DNA of 64,000 nucleotides from CAVPUA01 sp963708805 (GCA_963708805.1 CAVPUA010000003.1:868001-932000); one strand, 5' to 3'; counted from the first letter of the stretch, positions 46,545 through 55,813 are shown. The notes: generated by a model not told the origin, from the sequence alone. Made by a program: numbers and translations.

Positions 46545-47579
46545 ATGGATCACGACGCCACCGACCAGTTCCCGACGTTCGGTTACCCACTGGCCGGCTC
46601 GCCGGTAGCGGGGGAGCCGGTGCCGGCTTGGCCGCCGGTGCCGGGAGAAGGGCCGGCGCCCACGTGGCCGCCTGCGCCCGGCGACTGGCACACGCCGGTC
46701 CAGCACCCGGTCGATCCGTACGCCGTCGATCCGTACGCCGTGAACAACGGGCACGCGAACCCGCCGATTGCGTCCCATCACGACTCGGCATTGCCCGTCT
46801 CCTACCTGGCCAACCTCGACGCCCAGTCGATCTCGGCCTGGTTCGGCGATCGCAAGGTCCTCGATCGGGTCAGCCTGCAGATGCCGGCCGGTCAGGTCAC
46901 CGCCCTGATCGGACCGTCGGGCTGCGGCAAGTCGACGTTCCTGCGCACGCTCAACCGCATGCACGAGCTGATCCCGTCGGCCAAGCTGGCGGGAGAGGTT
47001 CGCCTTGATGGTGAAGACATCTACGCATCGGGACGCCGGCTGACCGATGCCCGCAAGGCCATCGGCATGGTCTTTCAGAAGCCGAACCCGTTCCCGGCCA
47101 TGACGATCTTCGACAACGTCGTCGCCGGCCTCAAGCTCACCGGCACGCGGGCCGGCCGCGAGGCCAAGACCCAACTGGTCGAGGAGTGCCTGAGCCGGGC
47201 CGGCCTCTGGAAAGAGGTGAAGGACCGGCTCAAGCAACCCGGGGGTGCCCTGTCGGGCGGTCAGCAGCAGCGGTTGTGCATCGCGCGGTCGCTCGCCGTG
47301 CGCCCGCGGGTGTTGCTCATGGACGAGCCCTGTTCGGCGCTCGACCCGACATCGACCAGGGTCATCGAGCAGACCATCACCGAGCTGTCGAGCGAGGTGA
47401 CGATCGTGATCGTGACGCACAACATGCAGCAGGCGGCCCGGGTTTCGGACAACTGCGCATTCTTCCTGGCCGAGCAGGGGACACCGGGCGTCATCGTCGA
47501 GCACGGCCCGACCGATGCGATGTTCGCCTCGCCACAGGATCAGCGAACGGCCGACTACGTCAACGGCCGCTTCGGCTGA
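46545..47579 (+). CDS. pstB: Phosphate ABC transporter ATPase PstB with Pro-rich N-terminal extension
   Basis: A 344-aa ATPase subunit of the phosphate importer. It has Walker A GPSGCGKSTFLRTLNRM, Q-loop KPNPFPAMTIFDNV, signature LSGGQQQRLCIARSLA, Walker B VLLMDEPCSALDP and switch His VTHNMQQA. PstB is usually about 250-260 aa. Here some 85 extra residues, rich in Pro and including PVDPYAVDPYAV, precede the ATPase. The ATG at 46545 is only 70 bases after the preceding stop; a later start near the domain is not evident. It lies 12.7 kb after pstA on the same strand. No phoU follows. Confidence 0.93.
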   Translation: MDHDATDQFPTFGYPLAGSPVAGEPVPAWPPVPGEGPAPTWPPAPGDWHTPVQHPVDPYAVDPYAVNNGHANPPIASHHDSALPVSYLANLDAQSISAWFGDRKVLDRVSLQMPAGQVTALIGPSGCGKSTFLRTLNRMHELIPSAKLAGEVRLDGEDIYASGRRLTDARKAIGMVFQKPNPFPAMTIFDNVVAGLKLTGTRAGREAKTQLVEECLSRAGLWKEVKDRLKQPGGALSGGQQQRLCIARSLAVRPRVLLMDEPCSALDPTSTRVIEQTITELSSEVTIVIVTHNMQQAARVSDNCAFFLAEQGTPGVIVEHGPTDAMFASPQDQRTADYVNGRFG

Positions 47580-47613
47580 CGAAGATCGAATCTGTTCACC
47601 TTGGAGTCGTACG

Positions 47614-47790
47614 GTGTCGGGCGTGACTGACCCCGACGAACACATCGAACGTGTCTGGAACTCGATGCGCGAAGAAGAGCGCAAGGAGCGCGACGCGCAC
47701 ATCGCCGAAGACCTCGAGCAGGCCGACCGCATTTCGCGCACCCTCAGCGAGTCACCCGACTCAGAGTCGGACGGCCGGTCGCCCGCCTAG
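47614..47790 (+). CDS. Small acidic, charged protein (58 aa)
   Basis: A 58-aa soluble protein almost wholly of charged helix (HIERVWNSMREEERKERD, then HIAEDLEQADRISRTL). The GTG at 47614 has GGAG at eight bases; a second GTG lies three codons later. It follows pstB by 34 bases, with a single GTTCACC at 47594 between them. Its last 30 bases overlap the 3' end of the convergent glycosyltransferase gene. Function unknown. Confidence 0.55.
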   Translation: MSGVTDPDEHIERVWNSMREEERKERDAHIAEDLEQADRISRTLSESPDSESDGRSPA

Positions 47791-48861
47791 TTCGGCATGC
47801 ACGGCCAGCATCGCCGCGACCGTCCGGTCCCAGTCGTATTCACCCGCCACGTGACGAGCCGCCAGCTGACGATCTTCACGCGAGACTTCCAGCAACGATT
47901 CGACCGCGCCGGCAAAGGCGAGCGGATCAAGCTCGACGCTCCGCCCGGCCGACGGCGCGTCCCGGACGAACTCCGACGGCCCCGCGCCGAGCACGGCGAC
48001 GATCGGCGTTCCGCAGGCGAGCGCCTCGAGGGCGCCCAGCCCGAACGTCTCGGCCGGCCCCGGGGCCAGGGCAATGTCGGCGCCGGCCAGCAGCACAGCG
48101 ACGTCCGGCGGGGGCAGGAAACCGGTGAAGCGGATCGGCAGGCCCGCGGCCCGTTCGCGTAGTCCGGCCCGGCGGGGACCAGTGCCCACGACGACCAGGT
48201 CGATGTCGTGCCCGCGGCGAACGAGCTCACGTACGCAGTCGATCGCGATGTCGGGCCGCTTCTCCGTCGACAGCCGGCTGACGCAGATCAAGTGCAGGCG
48301 ATCGCCCACGCGCTTCTCCATCGGCCGGAAGCGTTCCAGGTCGACGCCCAGCGAAACCATCCGAACCTTCGCGTCGTCGCCGTACTCGGCCGCGGCGAAA
48401 CGCGAACACACGATGAGGCGGTCGGTCGTGCCGATCAGCCGGTGGGCGCAGCGGGCGGCGATCGCGGTGCGGATCGGCAACGGGAGCCAGCCGGCGAACT
48501 GGGCGAGGATCGCGTCCAGGCGTTCGTGCGAGAACGTCACCACCGGGATGCGTCGACGACGGCACCAGGGCGCGACCCAGCTCGCGAGCAAACGATCATG
48601 GCACTCGACCAGCTCAGGAGAGGTGGCCGCGAGGGCGCGCAGGACGGATCGGCGCGAGACGATCACCCGATAGCCCGAACCGTTGGGCAGGGCGGGCGCC
48701 TTGATGGTCCAGCCCGCGTCGACGGCTTCGGTCCGACCGGCCGGAACGATCAACGCGACATCGTGGCCGGCGCATCGATAGCCGGTGGCCAGGCGGTCGA
48801 CGGCCACCCGCAGGCCGCCCGAGGTGGCGCTGTAGAAGTTGGCGAGCTGGGTGATCCGCAT
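47761..48861 (-). CDS. Glycosyltransferase family 4 protein
   Basis: A 366-aa GT-B-fold retaining glycosyltransferase. The N-terminal acceptor domain begins MRITQLANFYSATSGGLRVAVDRLA. The C-terminal nucleotide-sugar domain shows LICVSRLSTEKRPDIAIDCV, the catalytic-region motif GPAETFGLGALEALACGTPIVAV (E-x7-E type) and a final helix. It sits seven bases after a second GT4 gene on the same strand, so the two probably act in one pathway, such as mannolipid or phosphatidylinositol mannoside synthesis. The acceptor is not known. Confidence 0.87.
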   Translation of the reverse strand: MRITQLANFYSATSGGLRVAVDRLATGYRCAGHDVALIVPAGRTEAVDAGWTIKAPALPNGSGYRVIVSRRSVLRALAATSPELVECHDRLLASWVAPWCRRRRIPVVTFSHERLDAILAQFAGWLPLPIRTAIAARCAHRLIGTTDRLIVCSRFAAAEYGDDAKVRMVSLGVDLERFRPMEKRVGDRLHLICVSRLSTEKRPDIAIDCVRELVRRGHDIDLVVVGTGPRRAGLRERAAGLPIRFTGFLPPPDVAVLLAGADIALAPGPAETFGLGALEALACGTPIVAVLGAGPSEFVRDAPSAGRSVELDPLAFAGAVESLLEVSREDRQLAARHVAGEYDWDRTVAAMLAVHAELGGRPAVRL

Positions 48862-48868
48862 CGGTGCT

Positions 48869-50053
48869 TCAGGACGCCCGCAGCCGTGACCGCGCTCCGC
48901 CGCGAATGGGTACGACGTCCGCGCCGATGCGCCGACCGCGGGCTCGCGCGTTGATCACTTCTTGGTAGTGGTCGATCAGCTCGTCGCCGATGCGCGACCA
49001 ACTGCGGTGCACCACCGACGGCCGCGCCCGGCGGGCCGCCCGTTGCACAGCGCCCGGATCCACCCGCAGACAGTCGACGTGGGCGGCCAGTTCGCGGGCA
49101 TCGGACCCGGCCCACAGCCACCCGTTGTCACCGTGCCGGACGAGATCGAGGGGCCCGCCCGACGCCGCGGCCAGCACGGGGACGCCGGACGCCAGGCCTT
49201 CTTGGACGACCTGGCAGAACGTCTCGTCCGCGCCGGGGTTGAGGAGAAGATCGAAGCTGGCCATCAGGGTCGCGAGCTCGGCGCCCTGGCGGATGCCGGT
49301 GAACGTGGCGGCCGGCATGAGTCGTTCGAGTGACTTGCGGCGGGGACCGTCGCCGACGATCACGACCTTCACTCCTGGCAGCCGGCTGATCGGCGCCAGC
49401 AGATGCACGCGCTTCTCGGGCGCCAGCCGACCGACGAAGCCCACCAACATCGTGCCGACGCCACCGAGTCGGCGGTTCAACTCGACATCGCGGCGCCGCG
49501 GATGGAACAGCTCGCCGTCGACCCCGCGCGCCCACACCCGAACCGGGCCGATGCCGCGCGCCCGCAGCTGGCAGGCCGTCGGCAACGACGGCGCGAGGGT
49601 GAGGTCGGTGCGCGAGTGCAGTGCGCGCAGCACCGACCACAGGGGCGTCGCCAGCGGGCTCAACCGGTAGCGGCGCACGAAGGCCGACAGGTCGGTCTGG
49701 AACACCGACACGATCGGCCGGCCGAGCCGGTTCGCGGCCTGCGCGGCCGACCACCCGAGCACCAGGGGCGACGCGAGGTGGACGATGTCGGGGTCGAGCG
49801 CGCCCAGCACGGGTTCGAGGTCGAGTCCCGGCCGGCCGATCGACAGGCTGGCGTAGCCGGGTACGCGGACGCGGGGCAGTTCGATCACCCGGATCTCGCG
49901 GCCCGACGGGGTGACGAAGCGATCGACTCCTGCCGGAGCCACGACGACGGGCTCGTGACCAGCCGACGCGAGATGATCGGCAACTCGGATCACCGAGTTG
50001 ACGACGCCGTTGACCGACGGCAGGAACGTCTCGGCCACCAGGGCGACTCGCAC
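48869..50053 (-). CDS. Glycosyltransferase family 4 protein, MgtA/PimB-like mannosyltransferase
   Basis: A 394-aa GT4. The start VRVALVAETFLPSVNGVVNSVIRV closely resembles GDP-mannose-dependent MgtA/PimB-type enzymes. The nucleotide-sugar domain has MLVGFVGRLAPEKRVHLL, VIVGDGPRRKSLERL and the E-x7-E motif region NPGADETFCQVVQEGLASGVPVLAA. The GTG at 50053 is chosen because the family begins exactly here. Upstream of the other GT4 gene with a seven-base gap. Likely transfers mannose to a membrane glycolipid on the cytosolic face; the donor is inferred from family. Confidence 0.87.
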   Translation of the reverse strand: MRVALVAETFLPSVNGVVNSVIRVADHLASAGHEPVVVAPAGVDRFVTPSGREIRVIELPRVRVPGYASLSIGRPGLDLEPVLGALDPDIVHLASPLVLGWSAAQAANRLGRPIVSVFQTDLSAFVRRYRLSPLATPLWSVLRALHSRTDLTLAPSLPTACQLRARGIGPVRVWARGVDGELFHPRRRDVELNRRLGGVGTMLVGFVGRLAPEKRVHLLAPISRLPGVKVVIVGDGPRRKSLERLMPAATFTGIRQGAELATLMASFDLLLNPGADETFCQVVQEGLASGVPVLAAASGGPLDLVRHGDNGWLWAGSDARELAAHVDCLRVDPGAVQRAARRARPSVVHRSWSRIGDELIDHYQEVINARARGRRIGADVVPIRGGARSRLRAS

Positions 50054-50124
50054 GATTCCACGGTAAGGAGACGACTGCGGCATTCGTGCGAGCATCCGCT
50101 GGACGTCACGTGAACATCGGGCTG

Positions 50125-50448
50125 CTAGTCCGTATCGCGCCGCTGAGCGAAATGACCGCTGACGACCTGCCAGACGATCCGGCCGGGCACCGGGATGGAC
50201 AGGCCCCGGCGAGCGGTGCGGCTCAACGCCGGATTGGGGCGGTCGGGATTGCTCCCGACGCGTACGAGCGACGCGGCGATGACGCCGACCGAACCCCACA
50301 CCACGTAGTCGGTGCCGTCCATGTAGCGGTGCGCACCGAGATGTCCCGAGTCGAACTGGCACCGGACGTCCCGCCCGGACGATTCGGCCTGCTCCTCACA
50401 GCGAGCGCGCGCGGCACGGGTCCGGGCGAGCTGGAGCCTCCCCGCCAT
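50125..50448 (-). CDS. Small hypothetical protein with Cys/His motif
   Basis: A 107-aa protein. The centre has CEEQAESSGRDVRCQFDSGH followed by LGAHRYMDG, a C-x13-C-x5-H-x3-H arrangement that could bind metal and recalls the short 'GHxGxH' modules common in actinobacteria. The rest is basic and not recognised. The ATG at 50448 is preferred over a longer frame whose first residues are low-complexity Arg. Divergent from the acyltransferase. Confidence 0.5.
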   Translation of the reverse strand: MAGRLQLARTRAARARCEEQAESSGRDVRCQFDSGHLGAHRYMDGTDYVVWGSVGVIAASLVRVGSNPDRPNPALSRTARRGLSIPVPGRIVWQVVSGHFAQRRDTD

Positions 50449-50624
50449 CGTCAGATTCCCCCGTGCATACGAGCGACTTCGCGCTCTACGTCGAAGAACC
50501 AACATTAGGAGGCGGTTGTGGTTGCGGGCCCCGTCGATGGACGCGACACGCCAACATCACGCAGGCTCAACGCTGGCGAGATCCACATCCGCCGCTCAGC
50601 CGACCGCGGCGTGCGGTTGCCACA

Positions 50625-51788
50625 GTGGATCAGGTGACCATCGAGGGAGTGCAAGCGGCCGCGCCCGTGCCGCGCACCCGCCGCGATCACCTGTATCCGG
50701 TCGACCTCTTCCGGGTCGTCACGTTCACCGGCGTGGTGGCGGTCCACTCCCTCGGTCAGACGGCGCCGTCGGTGACGGGCGTGCAGGCGCTCCTGGTCGC
50801 TCTGCACTACACGCGTGAGGGTTTCTTCTTCCTGATGTCGCTGGTGTTGTTCCACACCTACTACGGGCGCACGGTCAGCGCGTTCAGCTTCTGGCGGCGA
50901 CGCTTCCCGCCGATCCTGCTGCCATACGTGGTGTGGACGGCGATCTACGTCTGGGTCGATCGAGACAGTGAGCACCTCGGCAACCTCGCCACCGTGCGCG
51001 ACTTCGGGCACACGCTGATCGTCGGCCACTTCCAGATGTACTTCCTGGTCGTCTCGATGCAGCTCTACGCCATCTTCCCGGCGTTGGCGTGGCTCATCCG
51101 GCGTACCGCCGACCACCATTGGATGTTGCTGGGCGCGAGCGCCGCGCTCGAGATCGCGACGATGACCTTGATCCACTTGAACGACTCGCCACCGCCCGCG
51201 GGTTTCGCGGGCTGGTTGGTCAACAGCGCGTTGCGGTTGTTTCCGACGTACCAGCTCTACCTGATCGCCGGTGCTGTGATGGCGGTGCACCTCGACGAGG
51301 TCGTCACCTGGATGAAGGCCAATCCGAAGGCGATCGCGTTGTTCGCGCTCGCGGCGCTGGCCGTCGCCGAAGGCACGTTCTTCGTCTCCGTCGCCCACGG
51401 CAGCTCGCTCGGTCACGCGGCCGACGTCCTGCAGCCGAGCATGGTGGCGTGGAACCTGGCGTGGGGTCTGGCTCTCTATCTGATCGGGGTGCGGTGGGCG
51501 CAACGGCGGCGACCCGGCAGCCTGACCAGCCGGCTGGTCGCCGAGGGTTCGGACATCTCCTTCGGCGTCTACCTCTGCCACGCCCTCGTGCTGTTCACCG
51601 TGCTTCCCTGGATTCCCGGCTTCACCTCGATGCCCGAGCCGGCGTTGACGATCGTGACCCTGCTGTCGACGCTGGTGGTGTCGTCGATGTTCGCGTCCGT
51701 GGCGATGCGCACTCCGCTGTCGCGCGCGCTGTGTGGCCGCCCGCGCAAGCCCTGGCGAGGGAGAGTGGCGGAGGCTCTCCCGTCCTGA
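50625..51788 (+). CDS. Acyltransferase 3 (OafA-like) membrane protein
   Basis: About 387 aa, ten hydrophobic helices. It has the acyltransferase-3 hallmarks: YPVDLFRVVTFTGVVAVHSLGQ (R near the first helix and the catalytic-type His), FFLMSLVLFHTYYGR, FWRRRFPPILLPYVVW and late FGVYLCHALVLF. Such enzymes O-acylate exported sugars or lipids. The start is uncertain: GTG at 50625 or 50634; earlier codons back to 50463 are open but unlike the family. Close to two GT4 genes on the opposite strand, so envelope glycan modification is plausible. Confidence 0.85.
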   Translation: MDQVTIEGVQAAAPVPRTRRDHLYPVDLFRVVTFTGVVAVHSLGQTAPSVTGVQALLVALHYTREGFFFLMSLVLFHTYYGRTVSAFSFWRRRFPPILLPYVVWTAIYVWVDRDSEHLGNLATVRDFGHTLIVGHFQMYFLVVSMQLYAIFPALAWLIRRTADHHWMLLGASAALEIATMTLIHLNDSPPPAGFAGWLVNSALRLFPTYQLYLIAGAVMAVHLDEVVTWMKANPKAIALFALAALAVAEGTFFVSVAHGSSLGHAADVLQPSMVAWNLAWGLALYLIGVRWAQRRRPGSLTSRLVAEGSDISFGVYLCHALVLFTVLPWIPGFTSMPEPALTIVTLLSTLVVSSMFASVAMRTPLSRALCGRPRKPWRGRVAEALPS

Positions 51789-52018
51789 CTTCGGGGACAA
51801 GGACGGTTTCGGGGTCGAGCCTCCGCCGCCAGCAAACTACCGCATCGGTAGTCGTTCCTGGCCGACGTGCACGGGGTCGACACGATGCCAATTCCGCATA
51901 CCGGACGGGGCTGACATGACCCGAAACGTCGGCTAACGATAAGGACCTCGTTTCGTGTGCTGGGCGTTTGGGCACACCCCTCTCGGCTCGCGACGCGGGC
52001 CCCGACAGAGGAGATGTC

Positions 52019-52264
52019 ATGAGGATCGGTTCGAGCCTGCTGCTCATCGCGATCGGTGCGATTCTGCGTTTCGCCGTGACGACCGAATCAAGCCACGGCG
52101 TCAACATCTGGATGGTCGGCGTCATCCTCATGATCATCGGCGCCGTCGGCCTGGTGATCTCGCTGGTCATGATGACCACCCGTCGTCGCACCGACATCGA
52201 ATATCGCCGCGACGGCGCGACCTACGTCGAGCCCGCGCCGATGGACCGCGACCCGCGCGTCTGA
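52019..52264 (+). CDS. DUF6458 family small membrane protein
   Basis: An 81-aa protein with two helices (SLLLIAIGAILRFAVTT and MVGVILMIIGAVGLVISLVMM) and a basic tail (TTRRRTDIEYRRD). This matches the DUF6458 family of actinobacterial two-helix proteins. AGAGGAG lies seven bases before the ATG. Function unknown. Confidence 0.85.
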   Translation: MRIGSSLLLIAIGAILRFAVTTESSHGVNIWMVGVILMIIGAVGLVISLVMMTTRRRTDIEYRRDGATYVEPAPMDRDPRV

Positions 52265-52285
52265 GCGATCTGGCTCGCCTGAACG

Positions 52286-53098
52286 TCAGCCCTGCGGTGC
52301 GCGCGACAGCAGTCGACGGGCCTGCCGGATGAGCGGTTCGTCGACCATGCGACCGTCGAGGCTGAACACGCCGTGCGTGTTGGGATCGGCGGCTGCGTCG
52401 AGCACCCGCTGGGCGTAGGCGATCTCGTCGGGCGACGGCGAAAAGGCGTCGCGCACGACTGCCACCTGCGAGGGATGAATGCAGGCCTTGGCGGTGAAGC
52501 CGCTGGCCATCGCGTCGGCCGACTCCGTTGCGAGACCGTCGAGATCAGCGATGTCTAGGTAGACCGCGTCGAGCACCGGCGTGCCGGCGGCACTGGCGGC
52601 CAGCAGCACCGAGGACCGGGCGTGCATCGCAACGGGCCGGTACCGGCCGGAGGCGTCCCGGCTCGAGGTCCCACCGAGGGCGGCCAGCAGATCCTCGGCA
52701 CCCCACATGAGCGCCGAGCACTGCTCGGCTAGTTCGGGAGCGCGCAACACCCCGAGCGGTGTCTCGCACAGGGCGATGACCGACAAGTCGGCGAGGCCGT
52801 CGAGCTGGGCGACCGACTCGGCCTTGGCCAACATCACCAGCGTGAAAGCGGTGTCGCGAACGGCGGCGACATCATCGGCGTGATCCGGCGTGCCCACTGG
52901 GTTGATCCGGATGACCGTCCGCGCGGGGTCGAGCGTCGCCGCGCGCACTGCACTGCGGGCAGCCGGGCGCGAGGCGGCCGCCACGCCGTCCTCGAGGTCG
53001 AGGATGACGACGTCCGCCGCTGCAGCGGCCTTGGCGAAGCGTTCGGGACGATCGGCCGGGCAGAACAGCCAGGCCGGGCCGGTGGGGATCTCGATCAT
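52286..53098 (-). CDS. HpcH/HpaI aldolase / CitE-like CoA-ester lyase
   Basis: A 270-aa TIM-barrel enzyme of the CitE-like type. Motifs: LFCPADRPERFAKA, VVILDLEDGVA (acidic metal ligand), TVIRINPVGTP (CoA/substrate Arg), ALCETPLGVLRAPEL, MWGAEDLLAALGG and the late KACIHPSQV. Relatives cleave citramalyl-, malyl- or methylmalyl-CoA. It overlaps the MaoC-like gene by four bases (ATGA), a common pairing in which the hydratase makes the substrate for the lyase. The downstream position from paaZ suggests a CoA-ester catabolic role. Confidence 0.87.
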   Translation of the reverse strand: MIEIPTGPAWLFCPADRPERFAKAAAAADVVILDLEDGVAAASRPAARSAVRAATLDPARTVIRINPVGTPDHADDVAAVRDTAFTLVMLAKAESVAQLDGLADLSVIALCETPLGVLRAPELAEQCSALMWGAEDLLAALGGTSSRDASGRYRPVAMHARSSVLLAASAAGTPVLDAVYLDIADLDGLATESADAMASGFTAKACIHPSQVAVVRDAFSPSPDEIAYAQRVLDAAADPNTHGVFSLDGRMVDEPLIRQARRLLSRAPQG

Positions 53099-53583
53099 GA
53101 CTGCGCCGGGCGCTTGATCATCATCGTCGTGCGGGTGACGACGGCGACGACATCGCCGTGCTGGTTGTGGGCGGTGTGCTGGAAACGCACGATGCCGGCG
53201 TCCGGGCGCGACTTCGATTCGCGCTTGTCGAGCACGATCGTCTCGCCGTAAACCGTGTCGCCGTGGAACACCGGGTGAGGGAAGGTGGCGTCCGAGAAGC
53301 CGAGGTTGGCGACGATCGTGCCCTGAGTGAGGTGAGCCACCGACAGGCCGACCAGCACCGACATCGTCAGCAGGCTGTTCACGAGTCGTTGCCCGAACGG
53401 CTGCCCAGCGCTGAACTCGGCGTCCAGATGCAGCGACTGCGGATTCATCGTCACGGTGCTGAAGAACGTGTTGTCGGCCTCGGAGATGGTCCGGCCCGGC
53501 GCGTGCCGATAGACGACGCCCTCTTCGAGTTCCTCGAACCAGAGTCCGCGCTGCTGGACGACCGGTTGCGCCGGCGTAGTCAT
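53095..53583 (-). CDS. MaoC-family (hot-dog) enoyl-CoA hydratase-like protein
   Basis: A 162-aa hot-dog-fold protein. It has FEELEEGVVYRHAPGRTISEADNTFFSTVT, then NPQSLHLDAEFSAGQPFGQRLVNSLLTMSV with the hydratase Asp/His pair displaced to N-x3-H-x-D. FPHPVFHGDTVYGETIVLDKRESKSRPDAGIV follows. It resembles mesaconyl- or methylfumaryl-CoA hydratase-like MaoC proteins. The second of two adjacent ATGs (53583) gives proper distance from GGGAGG. Coupled to the CitE-like gene by a four-base overlap. Confidence 0.83.
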   Translation of the reverse strand: MTTPAQPVVQQRGLWFEELEEGVVYRHAPGRTISEADNTFFSTVTMNPQSLHLDAEFSAGQPFGQRLVNSLLTMSVLVGLSVAHLTQGTIVANLGFSDATFPHPVFHGDTVYGETIVLDKRESKSRPDAGIVRFQHTAHNQHGDVVAVVTRTTMMIKRPAQS

Positions 53584-53691
53584 CATGCCTCCCGTGATTG
53601 GCTGTGCACCATCATCGTCGGCCACCGCGGCCGCGACTACAGCGCCTCGGCACCGGGCCGTGAAGGGGTGCCAACTCGACGGTCGGGTCAG

Positions 53692-55746
53692 TCAGCCTGC
53701 GTCTTGGCGACCAGCGTCAGCACGTCGTAGGTCGCGACCGGCTGGCCATCGCCGTTGATGACCACCGCATCCCAGCGAACCTCGCCGTAGTCGGCACTGC
53801 GACGCGGCGAGATCTGCTTGACCGTCAAGGTAACCGCTATGCAATCGTCGGCCTTCACGGGCGTCAGGAAGCGCAGGTTGTCGACGCCGAAGTTGGCCAG
53901 CACCGGGCCCGGGATCCGGATCGACGAACAGACCGGCGGCCAGCGAGACGACGAGGTAGCCGTGGGCGACGATGCCACCGAAGAGCGGGTTTCTCGGCCG
54001 CGGCGTCGGGATCGGTGTGGGCGTAGAAGGTGTCGCCGGTGAACTCGGCGAAGTGCTCGATGTCGGCGCGGCGTGATCGTGCGGGACGCCGAACGGATCG
54101 TGTCGCCGATCGCGCAGCTCGGCCAGGCTCTTGCGGAACGGGTGGACGTCGGTCTCGTGCGCCGCGCGCCCGGCGTCCAGCTGCCCGGTGATCGCCGTCA
54201 GCATGTCGGGCGAGGCCTGAATGGCCGTGCGCTGCAGATGGTGCAGGACGCCGCGGATCCCGCCGAGTTCCTCACCGCCACCGGCCCGTCCGGGACCGCC
54301 GTGCACGAGGACTGGCAGCGGTGACCCGTGGCCGGTCGACTCGCCGGCGTCGTCGCGGTCGAGGACGAGGAACCGGCCGTGCCAGGGCGCGAGCCCAAGG
54401 GTGACCGCGCGGGCGACGGCCGGGTCGTGGGTGACCACCGAGCCGGCCAGGCTGCCCGACCCGCGGGCGGCGAGTGCGATCGCTTCGTCGAGGCCGGCAG
54501 TAGGTCGATCACGGTCGCGACCGGACCGAACGCCTCGACGTCGTGCGGCTCGGCGGCGCCCGGTGCTCGCGCGCAGCAGGACGGGGGACATGAACGCGCC
54601 GCGCTCGGCGTCGGCGTCGATCGACCTCGACCGAGTTCGGGTCGCCGAAGACGATCGTCGGACGAGCCGCGCAGGGCCTGGACCGCCTTGCGGACCTCGT
54701 CGCGCTGATCGAGGCTGGCCAGCGGCACCCATGCGCACGGCTCGTTGCGCCGGGTTGCCGACGGTGATCGTGGCCAGTCGCGCGCGCGATCGCCTCGATG
54801 ACCGGCGTCGGCCATCGGCGCCGGCACGATGATGCGCCGGATCGCGGTGCACTTCTGCCCGGCCTTGACCGTCATCTCGGTGACGACGCCCTTGACGAAC
54901 AGGTCGAACTCGGGATCGTCGACGCGTCACGTCGGGGCCGAGGATCGAGCAGTTCAGCGAGTCGGCCTCGACGCCGAGGCGGACGCCGCCATGCAGCACG
55001 GACGGGTGCTGGCGCAGCGAGCGCCGCGGTCGCGGCCGAGCCGGTGAAGGCGATCGAGTCCTGGGCGCCGAGCTGTTCGAGCAGGCCGTCCGGGCTGCCG
55101 CAGAGCAGCTGCAGCGCGCCCGTCGGGCAGGACGCCGGACTCGATGATGCGGCGCACCACGCAGCTCGGTGAGGTACGCGGTCTGGCTGGCCGGCTTGAC
55201 GATGGTCGGCAGGCCGGCGAGCAAGCGCCGGCGCGAGCTTCTCGAGCATGCCCCAGACCGGGAAGTTGAAGGCGTTGATCTGCACGTCGACGCCGGGGCG
55301 CGAGGTGTAGACGTGCTGGCCGAGGAACGTGCCACCGCGGCCGAGCGGTTCCGGGTCGCCGTCGAGCACGACGGTGTCGTTGGGCAGCTCGCGGACGCCC
55401 TTGCGAGGCGTAGGAGAAGACGGTGCCGATGCCGCCGTCGATGTCGACCAGCGAGTCGCGGCGCGTGGCGCCGGTGCGGGCCGAGAGTTCGTAGAACTCG
55501 TCCTTGCTGTCGGCCGAGGTCCTTGGCCAGCGCCTTGAGCAGCGCCGGCCCGCTCGTGGAAGGTCAGCGCGCGCAGCGCCGGGCCGCCGACCGAGCGGGC
55601 GTGGTCGGCCATCGCGGCCAGGTCGAGGCCGGTCGAGCGAGATGCGCGCGACCTCGTCGCCGGTGCGTCGCGTCGAGCAGCGGGGCGCCGTCGTCGGGGC
55701 GCGGAACCAGGCCCCGGCGACTGTAGCTCTCGAGGAGTTCGCTCAC
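53692..55746 (-). CDS. paaZ: Bifunctional PaaZ: oxepin-CoA hydrolase / semialdehyde dehydrogenase (many frameshifts)
   Basis: About 685 codons, the normal PaaZ length. The N-terminal aldehyde dehydrogenase includes VDVQINAFNFPVWGMLEKLAPAL, the NAD-site FTGSA, SLNCSILGPDV and the catalytic Cys in MTVKAGQKCTAIRRI. The C-terminal MaoC-type domain includes HDPFGV, FGGIVAHGYLVVSLAAGLF, NFGVDNLRFLTPVKADD and SADYGEVRWDAVV. PaaZ opens the oxepin-CoA ring and oxidises the semialdehyde in phenylacetate breakdown. Both domains are recognisable, but the frame changes every 100-200 bases between about 53960 and 55700; the total is 3n. Divergent from paaA. Confidence 0.85.
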
Positions 55747-55791
55747 GGCTTCGGCCTTTCGTTGCGCGGCGCTGCGTACCTGCCACAGTAG

Positions 55792-55813
55792 TTACTGACC
55801 GATCGGTCTGTAA
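55792..55813. promoter_or_regulatory. 22-bp palindromic operator between paaZ and paaA (TetR-type)
   Basis: A perfect 12-base centre GACCGATCGGTC (55797-55808) is flanked by TTACT on one side and TGTAA on the other. Of the 11 base pairs in the 22-bp palindrome only one mismatches. Position and ACCG/CGGT half-sites fit control by a PaaR-type TetR repressor, whose gene lies at 59642. Confidence 0.75.

Noticed and set aside
45960..47741. 593-codon minus-strand frame opposite pstB
   Set aside because: pstB on the plus strand has all ABC motifs; the antisense frame is a codon-bias artefact.
50505..51800. 431-codon minus-strand frame
   Set aside because: Antisense of the acyltransferase-3 gene; His/Arg/Gln-rich shadow.
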